Assembly (NCBI RefSeq): GCF_000154705.2
Contig: NZ_CM002917.1
Location: 948,461 to 1,012,460, forward strand
From: Hoeflea phototrophica DFL-43
GTDB taxonomy: Bacteria; Pseudomonadota; Alphaproteobacteria; Rhizobiales; Rhizobiaceae
Direction: 5' to 3'
Length of the DNA: 64,000 nucleotides
This document shows, piece by piece, positions 34,182-42,154 of this stretch (position 1 is the stretch's first letter; each line of letters opens with the position of its first letter). The notes below the pieces were generated by a model, which was given only the letters and a program-made list of their open reading frames with translations, ran no database searches and had not been told where the DNA came from. The position numbers were made by a program, and so were the translations under genes.

Positions 34182-35645
34182 TCAAGCCGAACGACGCGAA
34201 ACCGGTTTCTCAGATCGCAACTCTTCGATCAGCCCCACTATCCGTTCGACCGAACGGCCATCGAGCCGCCCCCAGTCTTCGCAAATTTCTGCCTGCTTGC
34301 GCTTCAGCAATGCAAAATCCTCCTGATGCGGGACCAATCTGCGCAAGGCATCATCGAATTCCTTCAAGGAATTTGCATGAACGACCCCTTCAAATCCCTT
34401 GTAATCGTCATAGTTAAATTGAAAAACATCATAGTTGACGACTGGAACGCCACAAGCAATCGCCCAGCGAATGGTTGCGGAGGCGAAGGCAACTATGGCG
34501 TCAGACAGTGCAATTAGGCGCGCCGTATCCACTGTGGTCTTTCTGAAACCGGCTTCTTCGAGCAAGTCGCCCATTTTGAGGAAGTTGGGGTGAGGTCGCA
34601 CTACGATTTCGTAGTGCACTTTCAGTGGTTGAAGCGCCTCGGCGATATGCTTGCACATGTCCGCCATATCCTCGTACTCAAACCCGCCGGGATGGTGGCC
34701 GCTGGACTGATCAGGGCAACCCACGATTGTTAAGACCGGCTTGCCCTCAGCCAAGCCCAACTCTTGTCGCAGGTTGGCGAGTTCAGCTTCTTTGTTCAGG
34801 CGATATTTGGCAAGATAGTCATCATATACGGCACCGACCAGACGCAGTTTGGAATCTGGCAAGCCAGCGTCCCTATAGTAATCCAGCATCGCCCGGTTTT
34901 CGACCGCTATGGCATTGGCAAATCCGCTGTTCATCATCCATGGGTCAGGCGGTGTCGTGCCCGTGAACTCATGTCCCAATAAGTGGGGACCGGGTAGACG
35001 GACGAGAGAAATGCCGTCCCGTTCCATAACCCATCGAGGATAAAGCAACGAAATCACCCAGTTTGCCGGATGTGTCCGCTGGTACGCTGGTTGAGCGCTC
35101 AGGCTGCGAAACGCCTCCTCCTGATTCGCGATCGTGTAAGGCAATATCAAGCTTGGTATTCCCAGCCGATGCGCCGCTTTGATGATCTGCGGTGAAACTA
35201 TGCCCACAACATCTTCCGGCAAAATTATCAAATCAGGATTAATGCCCTTGATTTTTTTTTCATAGATACGGCACATTCGCGTATACCTAACAATATTTAC
35301 AATGCCACCTAAGATTTCATGGATAAGAACAATGTATTTAACAAATCTTGGACCCAGTCTAGATTTTCTATCTCTAGACTTTTTTGACGGTGTCTTCTCC
35401 ATTATATGAAAGAAATCAAAGATCTCAAATCGCTCCAATTTTTCATCTTGTTCAGCCTGTTTGCCATCCTGGAGAACCAATGCTTCGGATGCAGAATTAG
35501 GGCCTTCGCAAGGATGATACATGATTTGAATCGTGTAGTCGCATAGATGAAGCGCATCTGCACCACGACGCATTTCTACATAGTCCGACGGCCGCTGCGC
35601 GACGAGGAGGATTTTCCCTTTGCTCACAATAGAATTCTCTCCCAA
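34182..35645 (-). CDS. GT-B-like capsule/O-antigen transferase candidate
   Basis: 487 residues. The C-terminal half resembles CDP-glycerol/polysialyltransferase-type GT-B proteins: EIVVRPHPNFLKMGDLLE, LSDAIVAFASATIRWAIACG and VPVVNYDVFQFNYDDYKGF. The N-terminal half has a charged region and IILPEDVVGIVSPQIIKAA, which suits the acceptor domain. A run of nine T at 35252-35260 is crossed in frame. It is a paralogue of the protein at 39302-40711 (shared SxxIRWA and NYD motifs). A CMP-nonulosonate donor is possible but unproven. Confidence 0.6.
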   Translation of the reverse strand: MGENSIVSKGKILLVAQRPSDYVEMRRGADALHLCDYTIQIMYHPCEGPNSASEALVLQDGKQAEQDEKLERFEIFDFFHIMEKTPSKKSRDRKSRLGPRFVKYIVLIHEILGGIVNIVRYTRMCRIYEKKIKGINPDLIILPEDVVGIVSPQIIKAAHRLGIPSLILPYTIANQEEAFRSLSAQPAYQRTHPANWVISLLYPRWVMERDGISLVRLPGPHLLGHEFTGTTPPDPWMMNSGFANAIAVENRAMLDYYRDAGLPDSKLRLVGAVYDDYLAKYRLNKEAELANLRQELGLAEGKPVLTIVGCPDQSSGHHPGGFEYEDMADMCKHIAEALQPLKVHYEIVVRPHPNFLKMGDLLEEAGFRKTTVDTARLIALSDAIVAFASATIRWAIACGVPVVNYDVFQFNYDDYKGFEGVVHANSLKEFDDALRRLVPHQEDFALLKRKQAEICEDWGRLDGRSVERIVGLIEELRSEKPVSRRSA

Positions 35646-35945
35646 GATGGCTCATCCAACCGATGTATTTTGATTACAGGGTCGAGTCTGATTACAACGC
35701 GAATACCTTCAACGCATTTGGACACATTCATGGCAAAACCTTCAAGTGTTCCACCTTGGTGCACGGAGGGGTTTCCGAGATCTGTAAGGTTCTCATTTGC
35801 TCGCTTTTGAGCGTAGATTTGGGCAGGCAAAACAACCTTACACGTTCATTAACTGGTGGCCAGGCCAACCAACTGTCTTTGATTAGAGCCAGCGGTTCCC
35901 GGCTGCAGTCGAGCAAATGAAATCGTCGTTTGGCCTCTGCATACA
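35646..35945. other. Gap between two transferase-like genes
   Basis: 300 bases with no convincing coding frame on either strand. It could hold a promoter for the gene ending at 34182. Confidence 0.35.
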
Positions 35946-37067
35946 TCAGCATGACGTATGGCCCTGGAGCACACGCTCTAACACCTTTCCTGGGGCCGCA
36001 ATTGGACTGTGCAGGCGTTGCGCCGCCTGCCAGTATCGCAGCTTGGTCTGAGGCTGCGCCGCGCTGCGGAGACTTTCGGCGAGGTCGCCCACCTTCTTGA
36101 CCTCTTCGACCAGACCAGCCTTGAGATACGGAAACTCGCTGAGCCTAACCATCTTGCGGAAATAAGCGATGATTTCCTCATCGAAAAACAAGGAGAGCGG
36201 AGTGATAAGGGGTTGCCCGGAGAAGTAGTTGAGATAGGCCACATCGTAGGTACAGTTGGAAAAAGCGCTACACACCACGTCGCAACCCAGTAATGCGTGC
36301 TCGACGTCCTTTTCCTCGGACATGCGGACATCGAGCCCCATTTCCCGAAGGGTGTTGCAGGTCCACTGACAGTCATCGTCGCTTTCTCTCGGGTGCGGTC
36401 GATAGACCGGAATGCAGGACGAACCAAATTGATTGACGGCGCTTGCCCATTCCCGGACGGTTCGCCGATACCCGTCCAGATGGTGGAGTCCCTGGCCAAA
36501 AAAGCCAATCACCGTCTGGCCGTCGTCGGCGCCCAACCTCGCACGAGTGAAGATGCGCTCTCGTTGCAGGTCCAGCTTTCTATATGCCGAATGGCGCGGC
36601 GAACCTACAATTTCCGCCTCCAAGCCGTGACGTTCCCGGCTCAGGCGTACCCCCTCTTCGTCGAGCGACAGGTAGATGTCCGCAGGACGTCCCAGGATGA
36701 GATTGGCCTCGCCCCAGAAATCCTGCATGACGAAACTCGGCCCCTTGAAGCTGGCAAGGATGGCCTCGTCTATGCCGGCATCAAAGGGAGTAGATAGTCC
36801 GCAAAGAATGCTGTCGGGCTGGAATTTGGACAGCAAACGATCAGCTTCCGCCAGAAGGGCCTTCGCCTCCTCGGTGTCTGCATGCTTGCCGGCGGGAAGA
36901 TCGATAGTCGTAACCGGGATATCCGCTGATTGAAAAAATTTAGCCGCCGGAAATTGGGTCACAATCTCAAGAACAAGATCATCCCTTGCCCGAGCAACCT
37001 TGGCCACTTCGATCAGATGCAGGGCAGCGGCGGCGTCTCGCGCTGTAATCAGAAGGCGTTTTTTCAC
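35946..37067 (-). CDS. GT-B-like protein of unknown specificity
   Basis: 373 residues. The start reads MKKRLLITARDAAAALHLIE. Features include PSFVMQDFWGEANLILG, GSPRHSAYRKLDLQ and IGFFGQGLHHLDGYRRTV, then PVYRPHPRESDDDCQW, a pattern like the RPHP motif of polysialyltransferase-type or CDP-glycerol-type GT-B enzymes, and LGCDVVCSAFSNCTYDVAYL. It follows the kinase gene in the reverse operon. It may transfer the sugar made by this block. No catalytic assignment is possible. Confidence 0.5.
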   Translation of the reverse strand: MKKRLLITARDAAAALHLIEVAKVARARDDLVLEIVTQFPAAKFFQSADIPVTTIDLPAGKHADTEEAKALLAEADRLLSKFQPDSILCGLSTPFDAGIDEAILASFKGPSFVMQDFWGEANLILGRPADIYLSLDEEGVRLSRERHGLEAEIVGSPRHSAYRKLDLQRERIFTRARLGADDGQTVIGFFGQGLHHLDGYRRTVREWASAVNQFGSSCIPVYRPHPRESDDDCQWTCNTLREMGLDVRMSEEKDVEHALLGCDVVCSAFSNCTYDVAYLNYFSGQPLITPLSLFFDEEIIAYFRKMVRLSEFPYLKAGLVEEVKKVGDLAESLRSAAQPQTKLRYWQAAQRLHSPIAAPGKVLERVLQGHTSC

Positions 37068-37136
37068 AGATGCTCGATTTCTCCAGAGGATTTCCGGCGA
37101 AAACAGATCGCCTTCACCGCTCTATGCTCTTTGCTT

Positions 37137-38273
37137 CTACGCAATTCCGGACGCAAAGCCGGCTCCCGCTTCTGCTGGAATTGCTCTAGTCATGCGTTCA
37201 ATCAGATGTCCCTTATCTGTCGCCAATTGCTCGAGATAAAAAAACTTCTCCCATTCTCCGGTTTCGACCCGGATACCGCTTTCTTCTCCCAATGCGAGAG
37301 TACAAAGAGACCGAAGTGCCAGGGACCGAAGAACGGATGTCCATTCCTGTCCAGACAGTGGCGCCACGTCAACGAAACTCCCCCCGCTTCGTGAATACTC
37401 GAACATAAAGGCTTGGCCAAGATCTATCGCAAGCTGTTCTTCCCCTACCCTTACCAGGACCAATCTTTCTAGGACCAGCGCCAGATCAAAAGCAATCGGC
37501 AAGACACTGTGGAAGACGTCCTCGAAGTCCATCAAGACGGCCTTGTCCCCAGCGATGAGGATATTGCCCGGGTTCAGGTCGCCATGCAGCGGACGCCGTG
37601 GAAGCGCATCAAACCGGAAGTCAAGCGATCGGTCTGCGGCGAGTTCGGACAGACGGTCCGCATATTGGGGCCTGGCGCCCTGTTTTTTAACCAGGCGCTC
37701 ACGAACAGCGTTGAGTTCGCTCAACCTGTCATCGGTGAAGTCACGCCAGGAACCAAGGTCCGGATGCCGGACAAGATTGTGGTGAAACGCACCGAGAGCC
37801 TTCCCGAGCGCGCGCATGTCGGAGATTGATGCTTCTACCCGCCGCCCGCTCATGAAGGGAAGCAATATCGCGACGTCGCCCTCCGGCGTCTCACGCGGAA
37901 AACCAGGCAACGGGGCGGGAAGATCTAGCCCCTGCTCCGCCAACCACGCAGCAACGCCTTCTGCACGCAAGACGCCTTCCTGCCGTTCGACATCGATAAG
38001 CTTCAGCAGAAAGGACTGACCTGCCGTCGTATCCACGCGATACATATGGCTTGGGGCGTCGCCAAACAGGAGAGCAGCGACCCGCGAGATCTGCGCGGGC
38101 TCCAGGCCAATCATCCCAAGTATATGCGTCGCACTCTGCTCATCCAGAACGTCCGCGCGCGGAAGCGCAGGTGTCAGTCCGCTCCAGGACGGACTTCTAA
38201 CGAGCGTCGCACTTTGCGTCCGACCAGCGGATTGGCGTCCCGGCTTGGATCGAGGCCGTAATTTTCCATCCAT
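37137..38273 (-). CDS. Aminoglycoside-phosphotransferase-fold sugar kinase
   Basis: Up to 378 residues; the 5' part overlaps the NeuB-like gene by 77 bases, so a later start (down to 38117) is likely. The fold shows MYRVDTTAGQSFLLKLID (ATP lysine), the catalytic loop RRPLHGDLNPGNILIAGD and the metal site VLMDFEDVFHSVLP. Members phosphorylate small molecules such as sugars, choline or antibiotics. Its place next to an atypical NeuB-like synthase suggests it phosphorylates the sugar substrate or product of that pathway. Resistance is unlikely from context. Confidence 0.78.
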   Translation of the reverse strand: MDGKLRPRSKPGRQSAGRTQSATLVRSPSWSGLTPALPRADVLDEQSATHILGMIGLEPAQISRVAALLFGDAPSHMYRVDTTAGQSFLLKLIDVERQEGVLRAEGVAAWLAEQGLDLPAPLPGFPRETPEGDVAILLPFMSGRRVEASISDMRALGKALGAFHHNLVRHPDLGSWRDFTDDRLSELNAVRERLVKKQGARPQYADRLSELAADRSLDFRFDALPRRPLHGDLNPGNILIAGDKAVLMDFEDVFHSVLPIAFDLALVLERLVLVRVGEEQLAIDLGQAFMFEYSRSGGSFVDVAPLSGQEWTSVLRSLALRSLCTLALGEESGIRVETGEWEKFFYLEQLATDKGHLIERMTRAIPAEAGAGFASGIA

Positions 38274-39282
38274 CTACCAAATCCCACTGTTCGACCGGAA
38301 TGCCGCGGCAAGGAAAGGCGAACCGCACGGTATCAAGGCCGATTGTGTCACCGGGAACGAGGTCCCTTTTAGCGACCAGGCACTGACGTTGGGAGGTGCC
38401 GATCACACCGTCGATCTTCATGTTCGCATCGCGAACAGGCTTGCCCAACGCCTGCCAGCAGTTATAGACGGTCCGCAAAACCTCAGGCAAGCTATCCATG
38501 CTGAATGTATGCGAAATGTCGATGTCGAGATCATCGGGCGCAACGTGAACACCCTTCTCCAACACCGTCGCACCGAGGGCAACGGACAGATAGAGCATCT
38601 CAACACCCACATGGTGATCGGATATGCTGGACGGCAGGCTGAAGACATTATTGTAGGTCTGCAGGATCCGTAGATTGTGGGCCTTTGGCAAGGCCGGGTG
38701 TCCGTCAGGGCTGTGTTGCAGGACGATATCCACGCAGCCCGCCGCGCGCGCAACCGCCACCGCCCGATGAACCTCTGCAATATTGGAACGCCCGGTATCC
38801 AGCAGCAGTGGAATACCCTTGCTCGCGCAATGGCGGATCAGCGGCACATGGACAAGATTGCCGGAGGCGATCTTGAGCGCAGCAGCTCCAGACTGCACCG
38901 CGAAATCGGCACCTGCAAAGTCATATACCGAAACGATGAACGGGGTGTTTTCCGCCCTGCACAGTCCAAACAGCTTGGCGTAATGTTCGAGCGGGAATAC
39001 CTTGCGCTCGATCAGAGCACGATAATTCTCCTGTTGAACCCTTCCATCCTTGGAGGAATAGGTCTCAAGCGTATCGCCCGGTAGACAGATTTCCGCATCG
39101 TGCAGAATTTCGGTCTTGAGGATGAGCGGTTGATGCGGCACCTCGCGGCCAGCAGCGATAATGCGAAGAATCATCGCTCGCGCCAGATTGTAGTCCTGTC
39201 CGAAAAAGCCACCGATCTCTGCCAGGAAGACCGGGGGATTCTCGTGGGAAAGTTCAAAAGGACCCAAATGAAAACGTCGCAT
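38197..39282 (-). CDS. Divergent NeuB-family synthase with C-terminal SAF domain
   Basis: About 361 residues from the ATG at 39282. The TIM-barrel architecture and C-terminal SAF-like domain (VAKRDLVPGDTIGLDTVRF) fit NeuB/LegI/SpsE. Conserved motifs are changed: LAEIGGFFG for AEIGVNHNG, DTGRSNIAEV for STGMATLEE, SDHHVGV for SDHT-GI, and LEKGVHVAPDDLDID where IEKH-TLD is normal. The KIASGN motif remains. NeuB enzymes condense PEP with a hexosamine-type sugar using two metal-ligand histidines. The first is kept (SDH) but the second has shifted, so a different aldehyde acceptor or chemistry is probable. The true LegI-like enzyme is at 51740. Confidence 0.75.
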   Translation of the reverse strand: MRRFHLGPFELSHENPPVFLAEIGGFFGQDYNLARAMILRIIAAGREVPHQPLILKTEILHDAEICLPGDTLETYSSKDGRVQQENYRALIERKVFPLEHYAKLFGLCRAENTPFIVSVYDFAGADFAVQSGAAALKIASGNLVHVPLIRHCASKGIPLLLDTGRSNIAEVHRAVAVARAAGCVDIVLQHSPDGHPALPKAHNLRILQTYNNVFSLPSSISDHHVGVEMLYLSVALGATVLEKGVHVAPDDLDIDISHTFSMDSLPEVLRTVYNCWQALGKPVRDANMKIDGVIGTSQRQCLVAKRDLVPGDTIGLDTVRFAFPCRGIPVEQWDLVDGWKITASIQAGTPIRWSDAKCDAR

Positions 39283-39301
39283 GAATACTCCTGTATTCGG
39301 T

Positions 39302-40711
39302 TCAGTGCCCACCAATGTGCTTTTCCATCAGTTGGTCTATTTCTGCCAGAATTCGTTCGTTGCACTTTCCGTCAAGGAAGCCCCAGTTCGGAGCGTCGGC
39401 CGCCTGCGCGCCGGCCAGACGCGCGAACTCCGCTTCGTTCGCCACCAGCTCTGCAAGCCTTGTTTTCAACTGCGCACTCTCCGCCGTGGTCCAAAAGCCT
39501 GGTGCAGAGCTGTAATTGTCCAGGCCAATTCGATAGGCATCGTAGTTCAGCACGACTTTTCCTGCGCCCAGTGCCCAGCGGATACTGCTCGAAAAATAGG
39601 TAATGAAGATATCGTTGCAGGGAAGGAGCCTGATCACATCGTCCGCAGATGTGCTGATACCAATACCATTCAGCAACTCGTGGACTTTTGCATCGGCTGC
39701 GGGATGAACCGAAACCGTAAGGTCGCAATCCCGCAATGTGCTGACAAAGTCCAGAATATCGACCGTCATTTCCTCATAGGTCGAAAATTCGTTTCTGCCC
39801 GGGAAGATCGAATGATAGCTTGGCGGCCAGGAAACCAGCACTCTGGGCCGGCCAGACACAATGTAGCGGGATTTGAGGAAGGCGCTGGAAGCCTGGCTGT
39901 CCTCGGCCAGCCCCTCCAACATACAATCACTATAGGGAGAGCCGGTCAGAGAAATTTTCTCCCGCGGGATTCCCTCTTCGAGATACTGCTGCAAAGCCAA
40001 GGAATTTTCTGCACAAAGCCTGTCGGACGCTCCTCCGTGCACGATCCAGGGGTCTCTGATCGATATTCCCAGCAATTCCTGTTTCAGAATATATGACTGG
40101 GGAAACATAAGCTGCCCTGCATGCTTGCCGGTCTTGAGCCACTGAGGGGCGAACTTACTTAAGAGCCAACCTTTTACGCCCTCGGTCGTGATGCAATTCC
40201 CCTCGGACACCTTTCGCTCGATATCGATATCAAAATCCTGGCGTGTCGCGTTGCCATAAGGCACATCCACAACTGGAATGCCCATACGTTTCGCCGCATT
40301 CAAAACAAACTGGGAGGTCGAGACGCCGTCCTCGGACACAACGAGCGCGCAGGGGGAAACAGAGTCCAGCAGCATGAAGCTGTCAAGGGAAAGCCCGACC
40401 TGAGGCCAGCGCCCGTTCACCCACCTGTTGAATGGAAACGCGCTCAGTAAGCGGGTTATCAGTGGGACACCTGTTGTCCTGAAGGATTTCAGGTTTTTCC
40501 AGCTACCGGAGAACTGTTCGGTGGCGATGCACTCGATATTCAAGCAAGCCGCTTCGGACTTGATTTCCTGAAATACCGGATTCTCGGGACCGTTAAATAG
40601 GACGACGACCTTTCGTCCCTGATGAAGGCAATACTTCAACAGATACCGTTGCAGCCGGAAGCTTCCGATGTTTCCAACAAAAAAAGCGAGTGGCCGGCCT
40701 CGACTATCCAT
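39302..40711 (-). CDS. GT-B-like transferase candidate, paralogue of 34182-35645
   Basis: About 469 residues from the ATG at 40711 (MDSRGRPLAFFVGNIGSF), chosen because it lies ten bases after the methyltransferase stop; an upstream in-frame start would overlap by 41 bases. Motifs include LTVSVHPAADAKVHELLN, CNDIFITYFSSSIRWALGAG and VVLNYDAYRIGLDNYSSA, shared in spacing with the 34182 protein. It resembles capsule or teichoic-type transferases. It follows a methyltransferase and CMP-sugar synthetase in the same transcript, and a CMP-sugar donor is plausible. Confidence 0.6.
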   Translation of the reverse strand: MDSRGRPLAFFVGNIGSFRLQRYLLKYCLHQGRKVVVLFNGPENPVFQEIKSEAACLNIECIATEQFSGSWKNLKSFRTTGVPLITRLLSAFPFNRWVNGRWPQVGLSLDSFMLLDSVSPCALVVSEDGVSTSQFVLNAAKRMGIPVVDVPYGNATRQDFDIDIERKVSEGNCITTEGVKGWLLSKFAPQWLKTGKHAGQLMFPQSYILKQELLGISIRDPWIVHGGASDRLCAENSLALQQYLEEGIPREKISLTGSPYSDCMLEGLAEDSQASSAFLKSRYIVSGRPRVLVSWPPSYHSIFPGRNEFSTYEEMTVDILDFVSTLRDCDLTVSVHPAADAKVHELLNGIGISTSADDVIRLLPCNDIFITYFSSSIRWALGAGKVVLNYDAYRIGLDNYSSAPGFWTTAESAQLKTRLAELVANEAEFARLAGAQAADAPNWGFLDGKCNERILAEIDQLMEKHIGGH

Positions 40712-40721
40712 GATGGCCAGA

Positions 40722-41444
40722 TCAGTCCTTGACCTTGCAAACCATGAAGTAATGGTCGACAAGAAGCTTCAGTCCATTGGTGAGCTGGCGTTCGCGTTTT
40801 TCCGTCGCCATCGTCCAGGTTCGAATTGGATCGGCGCTTGGCGGCAAATCGATTGGCAATTCAAAGCGCTCCAGCACAAGATCAATGCCGCGGGCCTGAA
40901 GGATCTCACGGATGGTATCCTGAGAGAAAATGTTCCAGCCGCTTTCCCAATCTCCTGCCGCGCCGTTGGGTCTCTTGCGATGCCTGATCATGGCATCGAC
41001 ACCGAACTCGTTTAGCGGTGAAAGGACCAGAATAAGCCCACCCGGCCTGACTGCACCGAGCAGATTGTCCCAGAACGCTTCAATCTGTGTCTCGTCAAAG
41101 ATCGACATGCAGCCAATGGCACAGACGATATCAAAATCCTTGAGCTCGCTCGGGAGCGCCAAGGCAGAAGCATTGACGAACTCAGCCTGCGGCAGCAGCC
41201 TGCGCCCCTCTTCCAGAAGATCTTCAGTCACATCAACGCCGACAAAATGAGCCTCCGGCATGCATTTCGAGAGAAAGCCAACGAACTCGCCGGTAGCACA
41301 TCCCACGTCCAGAACCTTTGCAACGTCCTTGTCGATTGACGAAGAGATGATGTTCCAGGCGGCCTTGAAACTCTCTTTTGGCTCCCGACTCCAGCCTTCC
41401 TTGATGTAATGGCCATGATTGCTGTATTTTGCGGAAGTCGTCAT
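40722..41444 (-). CDS. Class I SAM-dependent methyltransferase
   Basis: 240 residues. The Rossmann motif is AKVLDVGCATGEFVGFLS, followed by FVGVDVTEDLLEEGRRLL, FDIVCAIGCMSIFDETQI and RPGGLILVLSPLNEFGVD. It overlaps the preceding cytidylyltransferase gene by ATGA, so it is translated with it. Methylation of the CMP-linked sugar or of the finished glycan is likely; N- and O-methyl groups are common on legionaminate derivatives. The target is unknown. Confidence 0.83.
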   Translation of the reverse strand: MTTSAKYSNHGHYIKEGWSREPKESFKAAWNIISSSIDKDVAKVLDVGCATGEFVGFLSKCMPEAHFVGVDVTEDLLEEGRRLLPQAEFVNASALALPSELKDFDIVCAIGCMSIFDETQIEAFWDNLLGAVRPGGLILVLSPLNEFGVDAMIRHRKRPNGAAGDWESGWNIFSQDTIREILQARGIDLVLERFELPIDLPPSADPIRTWTMATEKRERQLTNGLKLLVDHYFMVCKVKD

Positions 41445-42154
41445 CTCTTATCCACGCCTCTCAGCTTCAGCAGGTTCTCGGCCAACTGCAGATCCAACTC
41501 GTCATCTATATCGATACTGTCACGCCGGTCCATTTCATAGGCACCACACGGTTTTCTGTAAAATCGTCCGTTCGTCATGAAATTATCGGCTTCAACGACG
41601 TAAACCGCGCCATTCTGCCGATAAACCGCCTGCATGTCCTGACGACGCGCCTCCATGTCCCAGTCGTTCGTGAAAGGCTCGATCCTTCCATCCCTGATAT
41701 AAACGCATTTTCCGGGATGCACATCGACCTCACACACGGAGAGGACCGTTTCGACGCCCCCCTGCCTGAAAAGGGCGACGCAGGCGTCGATGTCCCGAGC
41801 CCGGCGAAGAGGTGACGTCGGCTGGAGGAGTACGGCGATATCGCGGACATGAGCCGGAACGCGGACTGTTTCCAGGGCATGACGGAAGACCGCGTCGTTC
41901 TGGGCCGTATCCGTGGCAAGTTCCGGGGGGCGCTGTACGACCTGCGCACCATGGGCCTCCGCGACGTCGGCGATCTCGGCATCCTCGGTCGACACGATCA
42001 CGAGATCGACCAGCTCGGCTTCCTGTGCGGCGCGGATCGAATGGACGACGAGAGGGATGCCGCCCAGCATTCTCAGGTTTTTTCGGAGCAATCCCTTTGA
42101 GCCGCCGCGTGCGGGTATGACCGCAATGACTCTGGCCGCTGACGCGTTGCTCAT
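41441..42154 (-). CDS. Acylneuraminate cytidylyltransferase family, copy 2
   Basis: 237 residues. Motifs are VIAVIPARGGSKGLLRKNLR, VIVSTEDAEIADVAEAHGA, VLLQPTSPLRRARDID and the metal-binding DSIDIDDELDLQLAENLL. It overlaps both neighbours by ATGA (flippase upstream, methyltransferase downstream). In this operon with the divergent NeuB-like gene it probably activates that gene's product. It is clearly distinct from the copies at 30080 and 48643. Confidence 0.87.
   Translation of the reverse strand: MSNASAARVIAVIPARGGSKGLLRKNLRMLGGIPLVVHSIRAAQEAELVDLVIVSTEDAEIADVAEAHGAQVVQRPPELATDTAQNDAVFRHALETVRVPAHVRDIAVLLQPTSPLRRARDIDACVALFRQGGVETVLSVCEVDVHPGKCVYIRDGRIEPFTNDWDMEARRQDMQAVYRQNGAVYVVEADNFMTNGRFYRKPCGAYEMDRRDSIDIDDELDLQLAENLLKLRGVDKR

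Noticed and set aside
37137..38273. Antibiotic-resistance aminoglycoside phosphotransferase
   Set aside because: The fold is shared by many small-molecule kinases and the gene sits inside a sugar operon, so resistance is not supported.
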